64,000 nucleotides of DNA, from contig CM043971.1 in NCBI GenBank assembly GCA_014529385.2, positions 55,601,209 through 55,665,208 on the forward strand, read 5' to 3'. The first letter of the stretch is position 1. Each line of letters starts with the position of its first letter. Of this stretch, positions 45,993 through 57,505 are shown piece by piece. Source of the DNA: Adiantum capillus-veneris (Eukaryota > Streptophyta > Polypodiopsida > Polypodiales > Pteridaceae). The position numbers were made by a program, and so were the translations under genes. The notes below the pieces were generated by a model. The model did not search any database. It saw nothing but the letters and a program-made list of their open reading frames with translations, and had not been told where the DNA came from.

Positions 45993-48470
45993 TCATCGTA
46001 CCTTGTCTTCATGCCGAAGGATAGCTTCGGGTTGTAGCATCTCTTCTTCCACTTTGGGAGGGTCTTCAATAACTGGTTCACTTGGTGGCTCTCCTTTGTA
46101 GGGCTTAAGTAGACTCACATGAAAGGCATTGTCTATGAGCCAATGGTTGGGCAACTTAAGTTGGTAAGCCATCTCATTAATGGGCTTCGAGATTTGGAAA
46201 GGACCATAGTATCTTTTTGCTATCTTAGCATAATACTTTTGATGGCTCGTAGGATTTTTATCCGTAATTTGCCTTAATTGAGCCTTAGGAAACTTAAGTA
46301 AGACCCAATCATTTTCTTTGAACGTTAAGGCCCTTCTGTCCTTGTCAGCAGTAGCTTTTTGCCTTTGTTGTGAGATGGATATAGCCTCCTTAATCTTTTG
46401 AAAAGATTCTTGTAGGTCATGGCTATACTCATTAGTAGCGAAGATCTTCCCATGTACTTTGAGTAGCAAGAGACTTTTAGGTCTTCTGTCAATGATCTCA
46501 AAAGGTGCTTTCCCCGTAGAAGTATGTACAGTATTATTGTAGGCATACTCTACAAGAGGTAAGTACTTTTTCCATTGTGAGCATCGATCTACTTCGGTAA
46601 CATAAGTCTTTAGTAGATCGAGTATCGTAAGTTTAGCTATGTCACTTTGGCCATCGGTTTGTGGGTGATAGGCCGAAGAGAAATTCAATCTTGTTCCTAG
46701 ATTTTCAAAGAGACCTTTTCAAAAATTACTGGTCATTCTACGATCTCTATATGACACGATGGATGTTGGTAATCCATGGTGTTTGAAAATCTGTGATATG
46801 AAGAGAGTTTCCATTTGATGTGCCTTAATAGTCTTTTTGACAAGAATAAAGTGTGTTTGCTTGCTAAAACTGTCAACTATTGTCCATATTCCCGTATTCC
46901 CATGGATAGACTTGGGTAATCCAAAGATGAAATCCATGGATATACTCTCCCATGGTGAATTTGGAATAGGCAATGGCTGGAGTAATCCAAGTTGCTTCCC
47001 TCTATCATACTTGGCCTTTTGGCATACTACACATTTTGAAACATACTCTTGTATGTCCACTTTCATGGTAGGCCAATAGAAATACATCTCTACTCCTCGG
47101 AGAGTAGGTTGAATCCCTGTATGCCCCACATATGGAGGAGCATGGGATTCATACATAACTTTCTCACGAAGGGAATGGGTAACACATAGCCTATTGCCGT
47201 GGAGAAGATAACCATCCTGCAAGGTGAATGATTTCTCTTTCTTCCCCAAAGCAAGGGCTGACATTATGTCACTAAAGTCAAGGTCAGTAGCATACTCATC
47301 TATCATAGAAGATAGATCATTGTGAGTAGCTATAGACACCGCATTAACTTTTGGTCGTTGTCTAAGTGCATCAGCCACTTGATTGTGCTTACCAGCAATG
47401 TGAGCAATGTGGAAATTAAATTGTGAAAGAAAATTTGCCCACCTCATTTGTTTGTCAGAAAGCTTGGTTTGCGTCATGGAGTACTTGAGACTTTGGTGGT
47501 CAGTTCATAGAATAAATGGGGTCCCCAATAAGTAGTGCTCTCATGTGTCTAGGGCATGTAGAACATATAAAAGCTATTTCTCATAAATGCCTAAGACACA
47601 TTCATCGGCATTGAGCCTTCGGCTCTCATATGCTATGGCATGCCCTTCTTGAAGCAAGGCTGCTCCAAGGCATTCACCACAAGCATCACATTGGACCTCA
47701 AATGGCTTTGAGAGATTGAGAAGCATGAGAACTGGTTGGGAGGTAAGCTTCTCTTTGAGCTTGTCAAAAGCATTTTGCTCCTTAGCAGTCCATAAATACT
47801 AAACGTTCTTCTTTGTTAATTCATGTAATGGTCCTGCTATTTGAGAGAATTTTGGTATGAAGCGTCGATAGTATGCACACATACCAATAAAGCTTCTTAT
47901 GTAGATTCCTTGGATTAGGCCATGATTTTATTACCTCTAACTTTGATGGATCCATACAGAACCATCTTGAGAGGTAATATGACCTAAGTATTGAATCTCT
48001 TGAAGAAAAATTTTTCTTTTCTTTTGGTTGAGAAAAAGATTGTTCTCCCTTAATGCTTGAAAAATTACTTGGAGATGTTGCTTATGTTCCTCCAAAGACT
48101 TGGAGTAGATGTTGATATCATCAAAGAACACTCCGGTGAATTTGTGGTAGGGTCTAAACAATTTCTCCATTAGACGATTGAACGTGGCTGGTGCATTAGT
48201 CAAGCCAAAAGGCATAACTAGATATTCATAAAGACCAAACGTTGTGCGAAACGCAGTCTTTAGGATATCTTCGTCCACTATCCTTATTTGATGATAGCCA
48301 CTTTTAAGTTCCATCCTACTGAAGTAGGTAGAGCCTTGTAGCTTATCAAACAGATCTTCTACCCGACGCACGGGAAATCTATTTTTGATAGTGATACGGT
48401 TTAGTGCTTGATAGTCCACACACCTCGGGGGGTTCACTATGTGCAAAACTAACATATCACGTGCGTTCAA
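45993..48470 (-). pseudogene. chromovirus copy 2 pol (RT, RNase H, integrase, chromodomain start)
   Basis: Three open segments lie in one phase. RT (48470-47937) has FFDD in GVFFDDINIYS. RNase H end plus integrase zinc finger and catalytic core occupy 47477-46719. Integrase C-terminus to the start of the chromodomain-like tail occupies 46688-45993. Stops between them include TGA 47507-47505, where copy 1 has CGA, and TGA 46721-46719, where copy 1 has TGG. The region 47936-47478 (RT thumb and RNase H) is badly broken. Just upstream of 48424 the RT is split by the MITE; its N-terminal part resumes above 48646 and runs to about 48800. Confidence 0.88.
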
Positions 48471-48646
48471 GACATGTTTGTAAAACCCCTTATCAGTGAA
48501 TTTTCTTAAGAATATAGTGTACCCTTTTCTTTTAAAATCTGAAAGTTTTTTACAAATTTGAAAAAATAATGTCCTTCTGTATATATATTTCTGTAAGTTT
48601 TAAGAACTTTAAATAGGTTACATTTTTATTAGGTGACCTCCCCGGG
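48424..48646. mobile_element. 223-bp MITE with 8-bp target duplication (hAT-like)
   Basis: The insert begins CTCGGGGGGTTCAC and ends GTGACCTCCCCGGG, imperfect inverted termini of 14 bp with three mismatches. CCACACAC flanks both sides (48416-48423 and 48647-48654). Copies 1 (about 19945) and 3 (about 57615) show the uninterrupted site. The interior is AT-rich and non-coding. An 8-bp duplication is the hAT hallmark. Confidence 0.85.
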
Positions 48647-48799
48647 CCACACACATATGATATGTATCATCTTTCTTTTGCACTAAAAGGACTAGAGAAC
48701 AAAAGGGAGAGGAGCTAGGCCTCACCATCCCTTTGTCTACTAATTCTTGTACTTGCCTCATGATCTCCTCTTGTTAAGCTTGAGAACCTCGATAAGAAG

Positions 48800-50828
48800 G
48801 CTTGTTAGTTTCTGAGTTTCCTGGAAGGAGCTCAATGCAATGGTCATCCTCCCCTCATTTTGGAAGTAAGTCCATAGGGATATCATTGATGAACACATCT
48901 TGGAATCCTTTTAGAAAATTAGACAAGTCTAACTCTTCTTGATTCCTACCATTTACATTTGATGAAACATTAAGATCTTTTAGGGACTCTTTAGCAAAAA
49001 TCATGTACGCAGAAACTGAGCTCTTCATTAATTTATCAAAAGCAGGAGGATTTACAAGTGGTCACTAACATCTATATACATGTTCTTTCCCCTGTAGATG
49101 AAGTAGATTCTCCTTTCAGGAACTTCATGTTGGCACGCATGCGACCAAACCATGGTGCCTCTAGGATAGCATCCTCGTGTTGGAGAGGAGAGATGAAAAT
49201 TTCTTCTTTGTCGATATTTTGGACATGAAGCCTCAACTTCCCAATCAAGGGAGTAACGGAGGCTTGGTGACCCTTGAAAGCGCGTCAGCCGCTACAATAT
49301 CTCCCATCTCGAAAGCTTGAATGCCCACCTTGGTGGCCAACTCCATTGATATGAAGTTGTGAGTAGAACCATGGTCAAACAAGATGAAGGCATCATGCTC
49401 CCTTACCTTTCACCAAGCATAGGAGAGTGATGATCATTTTGCAATGAGCATCCTCTTTTGGAGCTTCGATGGTGATCGCCCTAGGAGTCTCATTGCGAGC
49501 ATTTTTCTTGGGGCAAGAACGATAGCCATGTCCTTGCTCCCCACACTTAAAACACTTATGATCCTTGCAAAAAGCCTCAAGCTCTTCAGGAGAGAGTTTG
49601 TTTTTGCCTTAATAAACTCCCTTCTCCTTGGACCGATTGTTGTTGTTGTTGGAAGTGCCTTGGGAAGAATTTTGGGCATTTGTTTTCCCTTTTGCATCAT
49701 TTTATGTTTGTTTTCCATGGGCTTGACATTCTGTCTAGCCCCTTGTTGGAAATTGATGCATGAAGAAACCATGGCATGATGGATTACTTCGGCGATAGAA
49801 CCAGGCCGTTGAGAGTTGACATATTCGGCCATCTCTTCAGGTAATCTCGCACAAAATTATTGCTTTTACTCAGCAAAGTCAATCTTTTGAAAGACATTAG
49901 CCTTGAGATGTAAATCCCAAAACTTGTCTACATATTTTTGGATAGACTCATGAGACAGAAGCTTCAAGCTATGCCATTTGATGAGCACTTTGTCTTTTGC
50001 ATCGCTTGCAAGGAATTGCTTCATGATGGAAACTCATAGAGTTTTCCATGTCTTTGGAGCTTCTCCATTGCCACGAAGGCTATCCCACCATTGACGAGCC
50101 GATTTCTGCAAGTGCATAGCTACATGGCATAGCTTGGAGGACTCCGTGAAGCCCTAAACGCCACATCACATTGCTGGATGAAGGCCAACACTTTGTCGGT
50201 AGCACCAAAGGTGCCATCATAGGTGAGAAAAGAGATACTCTTTCCTCCCTATTTGAACTTCTTTAACTTTTGTGACTTCTCCATGCAGGGTATGATTTAC
50301 GATGTCCTCCCCTCTTGTATTCTCTAGGAGATTGCCATAGCTTTCGTCAGAAGAGGAGGAAGGTGAAGAATCAGGAGAAGAGGGTGACATCTTTCTTGCC
50401 CTTTTCTTCCTTTGTTTCCTCTCTTCCCTTTTAGAGTGATGAGGAGAAGGGTTGTGTGTTGATCTTTTCCCCTTGGGAGGAGTTGGCTATCGTCTAGACC
50501 GCCGTCTTCGTGGAGCCACATCTTCAGAGGGACTTAAAGTTTCATTGCTTTCTTACTCCTTGGATTCCTCCTCTTATATGGGAGAGAGTTTTCTTTTGGG
50601 GGTCTCTTCAAGAGGCCTCCTAAGCTCTTTCTCCTCTTGGAGAGGAAGGGAAATCCCATAAGCGCGAAGTTGTTGAGTAACTTCGGCTTGCAAAGTAGGG
50701 TTTCCCATAGCTTGCTACATCCTAGTAACGAGATAATTGACAAACATGGGGGCATCATCATTAGCACCTTCATGTGAAAAATCAAAGCTATCAATGTTCA
50801 TTCTACTCTCTTGGTTATTGTAAGCCAT
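48800..50828 (-). pseudogene. chromovirus copy 2 gag and protease, decayed
   Basis: Gag starts at ATG 50828-50826 (MAYNNQES), with APMFVNYLVTRM corresponding to copies 1 and 3. The zinc knuckle CFKCGEQGHGYRSC (about 49563-49522) is intact. The protease active site reads FDHGSTHNFIS (about 49386-49354), with His where the sister copies have Pro. Many stops and shifts lie between, and no long frame remains. Confidence 0.82.
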
Positions 50829-51230
50829 GTTAACAAAATTTGTGTACGTACTTAGTGTATGCTTGACATTCAAAACCTTAGTTGCCACTCCTCTTAGCCT
50901 TTGAAAATTGGCTCTTAAGTATCTACATCCACGGTTTGAAGTGGTTAATTATAGAGAGTAGTGGAGTGGGTCTAATATTGCAAAACTGCCAAGGGCTAGC
51001 TCCTTTCAGACTTCTTATGGCTCAATAATGGTAAAGTCGTAGGCAAGTCTAAAGAGACTCCATTATTAAGTTCAAAGCTCCCGAGGGGGTGTGCACCATA
51101 TCCCACATAGTGGGCTAAACAAAACCGATAATACATCCTAATCCCACTTACCCTAATATAATTAACAAAATCAACCATTTATAGGCTACTTAAGGACCTC
51201 TCTTCTTAAGCAAGAAAAGAGAAACCAAAT
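50829..51230 (-). other. 5' leader of chromovirus copy 2
   Basis: Untranslated sequence between primer site and gag. No separate gene is seen. Confidence 0.6.
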
Positions 51231-51242
51231 GCTCTGATACCA
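51231..51242 (-). promoter_or_regulatory. primer binding site, initiator tRNA-Met type
   Basis: The minus strand reads TGGTATCAGAGC, one base from the LTR. Confidence 0.9.
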
Positions 51243-51243
51243 A

Positions 51244-51902
51244 TGTAATGGAATTGGCCTATTAACTTTGAGAGTAGAGGAAATTAGAGAGAGTACTTTT
51301 GTGAAATTACTTTGTGAGCATAGCGGGTGAACATAATTGATGGTAGCAACATAAACATAGTAGTTAGTTAACTTGGCATGAACAATACTTTTGCAAGAGA
51401 GAGAATTTAGAGAGCATGACAACAGTTGAGGATCGGATTTATGAGGAGTCGGTCCCTCCTCCAATATGCATTTGTGTTATAGTTTCTCCCATCAAGAGAG
51501 ACTTGTTACAATACAATCTTTGTGTTCCTTGTGACCTAGGTGATGCAATGAAGATGGAAAGCTTTAGGCATCACGAGCATAACATAAACTTTGTGGAACG
51601 CATTAACTATCCCAAGACCTCAAACACCTTCGAAGGTGGAAAGAGCTAGCAGGGAATGAGGGTAGGAAAGAGGAAGAAGAAACATTTCACAGCAGAAAGA
51701 ATTAGTTCCTCACTTATCATCACTCTTCTTGCTAGCATACATAATAGCATAGTAATGAAGATGGAGAAGATGGCAAGTTTAAGCATTGGAGCATGGCTCT
51801 TGGTTTGATTTTCATTCCATAGCCAAGAGTGTTGGTGTAGGCTCTCAACCTTTCTACTTGCTTGGAGAAGGAGAGGGAGCTCTTGCACTTTGCACTTCAC
51901 AC

Positions 51903-51990
<88 letters not shown>

Positions 51991-52877
51991 GGGGGGGGGG
52001 GAGGGGGGGAGGGAGAGTATACCCCTCAAGCAGGCCCCCTACTTGCTTTGGTTGACCCCCCCTTGTAGCTCATGCTTGAAGCTCATTAGACCCCTCCAGG
52101 CCTAGCCAATCACAAGCAAGAGTCATACCAAGCAACAAGGGTAGCCTTGGGAAGTGTCCCCCTTTTCCCTTTGAGAGAGAGGGCTTGATAAATCCTAAAA
52201 CAATCAATTAAATCCACTAACTTAGCATTAGACCCCTTGGAAGGCCAACCAATAGGCTTTAGGCACACCATGAGGGTAACCTAGCTAGGGACTTGACATG
52301 TGTCCTACTAGCCTCTTGGGCAAGGGGTGCCCTTTGGGAGAGAGAGTGGTCAAGCAACCACCCCCCCTTTTTGCATGGCTCACCCCATCCCATTTGCTTT
52401 GACTTTTGTGCCACCTCAAGCCCATCAACCTTGGGCCTAGTTCTCACCACCACAAGCTTGGGCTAGGTTCCCACCTCAAGTACAACTCTAGCATCTCAAG
52501 CACGACAAGCACTTCAAGCATCTCAATCATCAAGAACTTCAAGCATCTCAGTCATTAGGCATGACAAGCACCTTAAGCTTGGGCCGGGTTCCCACCTCAA
52601 GCACAACCCTAGCTTACCTAGCTCAAAGAACTTTTAACACTAACTATTGGAGGTCTTTGATGAAGCTAACCCTAAGGTCTTTATGCTCCATTGGTTAGCC
52701 TTGCTCTTTGACAGACCATCTCTCATTTGGGCCCCTTTATCATTGGCCCCGTGTTGAGATAGCTCAATAAGCACATGTCTATATCCTAACCCTTGTTCCC
52801 GTTTATTCTCCCACATTAAATAATCAATTCAATATGAGAAAATCATTTGGATTGGTTAGATATTAGATTTTATGACA
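51244..52877 (-). repeat. 5' LTR of chromovirus copy 2 (1634 bp)
   Basis: It starts TGTAATGGAATTGGCC and ends TTTTATGACA. It holds a compound microsatellite (AG)n(TG)n then 28 G (51906-52001), where the partner LTR has only (TG)n. Confidence 0.9.
51906..52001. repeat. compound microsatellite (AG)n(TG)n(G)28
   Basis: AG repeats run to about 51958, TG to 51974, then uninterrupted G from 51974 to 52001. Confidence 0.85.
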
Positions 52878-53273
52878 ACCTATTGTGCCCACTTCCAGTT
52901 GTGAGGCTGAGTACATGGCAATCTTCACAGCTACGGTTGAGTGTGTATGCCTCAGAAGCCTTATGGTTGATTTGGGTGTTGAACAAGACACCGCCAACAT
53001 CATCTACACTGACAACCAGACTGCATTGGCAGTTGCAAGGAACCTAGTTTTTCATGCTTGCACAAAGCACATTGAGATGCATTATCACTATGTCAGGGAG
53101 AGACTCTCAACAGGAGAAATCGGCTTGGCTTATGTGCCAACACACAATAACCTTGCAGATCTTTTCACAAAGGCATCATCTCGTGACAAGTTCGAAGCTT
53201 TTTGCAAATATTTTGGCCTACTCCCCTTTGTGGATTGATCATGTCCTCGGGCATGGCACTTCCCTATACTCTA
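52878..53273 (+). pseudogene. Copia-3 fragment: RNase H end
   Basis: It resumes exactly where 39023 stopped: SSCEAEYMAIFTATVE, YTDNQTALAVARN and NLADLFTKASSRDK, ending with the TGA at 53236-53238. It is very similar to 44450-44840 of Copia-2. The element is cut again at 53273 by chromovirus copy 3 and continues at 61202. Confidence 0.9.
53269..53273. repeat. target site duplication CTCTA, left copy
   Basis: CTCTA precedes the LTR start TATCATAAAA and is repeated at 61202-61206. Copia-2 shows the unoccupied sequence near 44837. Confidence 0.88.
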
Positions 53274-53647
53274 TATCATAAAAACTAATATCTAATTCTC
53301 CCAAATGATTTTCTAATGTTAAATTGACCATTTAATATGGGGAAGTAGCATGGGAGTAAAATCTAGAATATTGGTAAGGTTGCCAGACCGGTCTCTGCAG
53401 GGATCCAAAGGAGGGAAAATAGGGATCCAAATGGGGACAGTCTGCAAACGAGCTGTGTTTTTCAATGGGGCTTACAAGACCTAAGGTTCAGCTCCATTAA
53501 GACTTCCATAGGCTAAGGTTCCTAAATTTTTTATTCAATTGTCCAAAGCCAATGTAAGGGAAAATTGGATGGTCATGGGAAGACTAAAAAGTCTTCCGAC
53601 ATCCCTATCAAGGAGGGGGCGAGCCATGAGAGAAGAGGATGAGAGAG

Positions 53648-53682
<35 letters not shown>

Positions 53683-54834
53683 TCAAAGCTCCCCCTTTAC
53701 ACAAAGGGAATATTGGACACATGTCAGGCTCCTAGGCCAGTTGCCCCCAAGCTCCACTCAAATCCTATTGGATGGCCATAGAGGTGGACCAATGAGAAGT
53801 AGGCTAGAGTAAATTTAGTCTAATCAATTTAAAAATTCTTGATAAAAGAATCAATAGAAATTAAGCTCCCTAGAAAACTATTGGATAGTCTACCAAGGGG
53901 TCCAATGAGCATTCATCATCCCAATGGCTTGCTTGATTCCTATTGGTCAGAAGACTAAGAGGTCCAATGAGAGTTTAATTGAACTATTTAATTACCTAAA
54001 GCTTTCACAAAAGGGGAAGGGGGACACATGTCATAAGGTTAGCAATTATGCTTCTAATTTGTGATTGGCTAAGCTTTACAGGGGCCAATGGGATGCCAGC
54101 ATGAGAAAATAGCAAGAGGGGTCGACCAAGATGAGAGAGAAGGCTACATTTTACTCTAATTCATTGCTACACGCACACACACAACTCATGTGTGCAAGAA
54201 GAACTCTATCTCCTTCTCCAAGCATTGAGAAGTAGAGGCCTACACCAACAACTCTTGGCTATGGAATGCAAATCCAACCAAGAGCCAAGCTTCAATGGCA
54301 TGCTCATCTCCTCTACCATGCTAATTACTAAGCTAAGCTATGCTATTAGAGTGATTATGTCATGAGAATACTTCTTTCTTGTAAGATACCTCTTCTTCCT
54401 CTCAATCTATCCTTTTTCCTTGCTAGCTCTCACCATTTTTGAAGGTGTGTGAGGCCTTTGGACTGAGGCTAGGGACACTAGATGTGTTTTTCAAGCATAA
54501 TTTGGTGTATGAAGCTTCCATCTTCATTACACCAACTAGTTTTATCAAGAAACACAAAGATTGTATTGTACAAAAATCTCCTTTGATGGGAGAAGCTATA
54601 ATACAAAGACTTTATGGAGGAGGGACCGGCTCCATTAAATCCGGTCCTCAAATGTTGTCAATTGTTCTATTTCTCTCTCTTTTCAAGTATTGTTAATGCC
54701 AAATTAGCTAGGTGTAAATTGCTATGTTGCATTCTCAAATTAAGTACTCTATCTATGCTCATTAGGAATAGTGAAACGCTCACTATGTTATAAATTTTCA
54801 CTACACACAAGTTACTGGTGGATTAAATGTTACA
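53274..54834 (+). repeat. 5' LTR of chromovirus copy 3 (1561 bp)
   Basis: It starts TATCATAAAAACTAATATC (TG changed to TA) and ends AAATGTTACA. A (CA)n microsatellite lies at about 53649-53679. Confidence 0.9.
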
Positions 54835-54835
54835 T

Positions 54836-54847
54836 TGGTATCAGAGC
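54836..54847 (+). promoter_or_regulatory. primer binding site, initiator tRNA-Met type
   Basis: TGGTATCAGAGC, exact, one base after the LTR end. Confidence 0.92.
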
Positions 54848-55236
54848 TATTGGTTTCTCTTTTCTTGCTCAAGAAGAGAAGTCCTCAAGCTTGCTACAAA
54901 GGGTTAGTGTTATTAATTGCAAAAGAGTAAGTAGAATAGGGATTTTTCATCTTTGAAGCATGCCTGCTTTATGCAGTTAACGGGGACACCGTCGACTTAA
55001 TAATGGAGTCCTATTGGGCTTGCCTATGGCTTAACCATTATTGAGCTATTAGAAGCTTGACAAAAAACGGTTCTATCTTGGCTCTGTTGAACCCTCTCTT
55101 CTATTCCTTGCAATTAATAATATTCGAGACACGGGTATAGATGCTCGAGTGCTTATCTTTGAAGGTAAAGAGGAGTAGAAACTAGGGCTTGAAGTGCCAA
55201 AGTACAAGTAAAAGTTTACACCTAAAATTTGCTAGT
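54848..55236 (+). other. 5' leader of chromovirus copy 3
   Basis: Untranslated sequence alignable with 22301-22688 (reversed). No separate gene is seen. Confidence 0.65.
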
Positions 55237-56854
55237 ATGACTAACAAAGGAAAAGAGATTGAAATGAATGTTGATAGCTTTGATTTTTCTAATAAAAGAG
55301 CAACTAATGATGCCCCTATGCTTGTAAACTATCGTGTTTCTAGGCTTCAACAAGCCCTGGGTAATCCATCCCTCCAGCACGCATGGTATTCTCCAAACTC
55401 CCCACCAAGAAGAGGGAGTACCTAGGAAGCCTATTAGTGAGACTTCCAAAAGAGGACTCTCTTCAATAAGGGAAGAAGAAGAGGATCTGTACGGAGGGCT
55501 CAAAAATCTACTACTCGATGACGCATCTCCTTCCCAAAGGAGAACCCAAGTTTCAACGGTAGAGCCCTCACCGAAAGAACCAAAAAGAAGTGAGTCTCCA
55601 GCCACCTCGACAGAGATGGCTCCACGAAGACGGCGGGCAAAATGCTCTCCAACACCCCCTAAACGGAAAAGACCATTGCACACTTCTCTACACCATAATT
55701 CAACGAAAGACGAGAGAAAACAAGAGAAGAAAAAGGCGAGAAAGAGGTCACCCTCTTCTCCATCTTCTTCTTCTTCCTCCTCTTCCTCTTCCTCTTTCTC
55801 TTCCTCTTCCGAAGAAAGTGACAGTGCAGACGAGGAACAAGGGAAGAAAAAGACGAGAAAGAGGTCACCCTCTTCTCCATCCTCCTCATATTCTTCCTCT
55901 TCTAAAGAAAGTGATGGTGCAGCTCTTGACCCACCTAAAAGAAGAGGCCATAGGAGATCCTATGCCGCGTGGAAGAGGTCGTCCAAGCTCAAAAAGTTCA
56001 AAGAGGGAGGACAGAACATCTCTTTCCTTGCCTACGTACGATGGCACTTTTGGTGCTACGAAGAAAGTCTTTTCCTTTATCCAACAATTCGATGCGGCGT
56101 TTGGAGATTGAGGGCTTCACGAGTCCTCTAAGCTATACCATGTAGCTATGCATTTCCAAAAGTCCGCCAGGCAATGGTGGTCTAGCCTAAGAGCAAACAG
56201 TGAAGCTCCACGAACATGGAAAGCTTTAAGAGCTTCCATTATGAAGCAGTTTTTGGCTACCGATGCCAAAGACTCACCGAATGGCGAAGCTTGAAGCTCT
56301 CTCCCTAAGAATCTATTCACAAATATGAATACAAGTTTTGGGATTTACATCTCAAAGCCACCGTCTTCAAAAAGATGGATTTTGGAGAGCAAAAACAACA
56401 ATTTTGTGCGGGTTTAACTGAGGATATGGCGAAATATGTTAACTCCCAAAGGCCACGCACCATATCTGCGATCATACACCATACCATGGTGGATTCTGGA
56501 ATCAACTTCCAACAAGGGGCTAAGAGAAATCTTCAGCCCACGGAAAACAAGGACCGTAACGAATCTAAGGGGAAGGACAACGTCCAAAAGTCTCCCAAAG
56601 GCAATGCCAACAACAATAAAGCTAAGGAGAAGGGAGTTTATAAAGGCAAAAATAAACTCTCTCCTGAAGAGCTAGAGCGTTATCAAAAAGATAATCGTTG
56701 TTTCAATTGCGGCGAGCAAGGGCATGCCTATCGTGCTTTCCCCCACAAGAATACATGTAATGAGCCTCGTAGAGCTACCTTGGTCCAAATAAGAGGATGC
56801 TCATCACAAAGGATATCCTCTATGCCATGCTTGGGGAAAGGTAAGAGAACATGA
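55237..56854 (+). pseudogene. chromovirus copy 3 gag with Ser/Arg-rich module
   Basis: The start is ATG 55237 (MTNKGKEIEMNVD). A small deletion near 55378 shifts the frame, and the next open frame (55334-56131) carries RRRRAKCSP. Two KKKxRKRSPSSPSSS modules follow, each with a Ser run and an acidic end (about 55725-55920). An inserted base near 56109 shifts the frame again. The rest (56375-56854) has KNKLSPEELERYQKDNRCF and a zinc knuckle CFNCGEQGHAYRAF (about 56699-56740) whose last Cys has become Phe. Not functional. Confidence 0.85.
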
Positions 56855-57505
56855 TGCTTTTATTCTCTTTGACCCTGGTTCTACTCACAATTTCATATCC
56901 ACATAGTTGGCCACCAAGTTAGGAATCCAAGCCTATGAGATGGGAGATGTCCTACCTGCTGATGGTGCTTTCAAGGGGCAAAAAGCCTCAGTCACTCCCT
57001 TAATTGGGAAATTGAGGCTCCATATCCAAAGCTATGTGGACAAGGAGGATTTCTTTATCTCTCCTCTCAAGCACGAGGATGTAATCCTAGGGGCACCATG
57101 GTTTGATCGCATGGCTGCCAATGTTAAATTCCCTGAAAGGCAAATCTACTTTAGAATCAAGGAAAAAGATATGTATATAGATGCGAAGGAGTTGGGTAGT
57201 ACCATACGTCTTGTACATAAGCAAGCTTTCAATAAGTCAATAAAAAGCTCTATTTCGGTGTACATGATTTTTGTTAAAGATTCTCAAAATGAACCTAATG
57301 CTTTAGTAGAAGAAAATATAAACAATCAAAAGGAATTAGAGTTATCCAATTTCCTCAAGGGGTTGCAAGATGTTTTTATTGACGATATCCCTTGTGAACT
57401 ACCTCCCAAACGAGGTAATGACGACCATGCAATTGAGCTTCTTCCACGAAGTTCACCCCTAATAAACCTCCTTATAGAGTTTCCAAAGCTCAACAAGAGG
57501 AGATT
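56855..57505 (+). pseudogene. chromovirus copy 3 protease and linker
   Basis: The active site region FDPGSTHNFIS lies near 56869-56901. A TAG at about 56906-56908 separates it from a 203-codon frame (56907-57518) with VTPLIGKLRLHVQS-like text and VILGAPWFDRM, the C-terminal half of the aspartic protease. A one-base loss near 57450 puts the downstream RT in another frame, as also happens in copy 1 at about 20110. Confidence 0.83.

Larger units (their letters stand above)
39024..52877 (-). mobile_element. chromovirus copy 2, inserted in Copia-3, itself host to Copia-2 and a MITE
   Basis: LTRs lie at 39024-45504 (interrupted by Copia-2) and 51244-52877, with the primer site at 51242-51231. The flanks show ACCTAC on the left (39018-39023) and ACCTAT on the right (52878-52883), a probable target duplication. 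Copia-3 coding sequence is continuous across the removed element. Confidence 0.92.

Noticed and set aside
51646-52055. overlapping Pro/Leu-Ser and Glu-Arg frames
   Set aside because: Produced by the LTR microsatellite on both strands.
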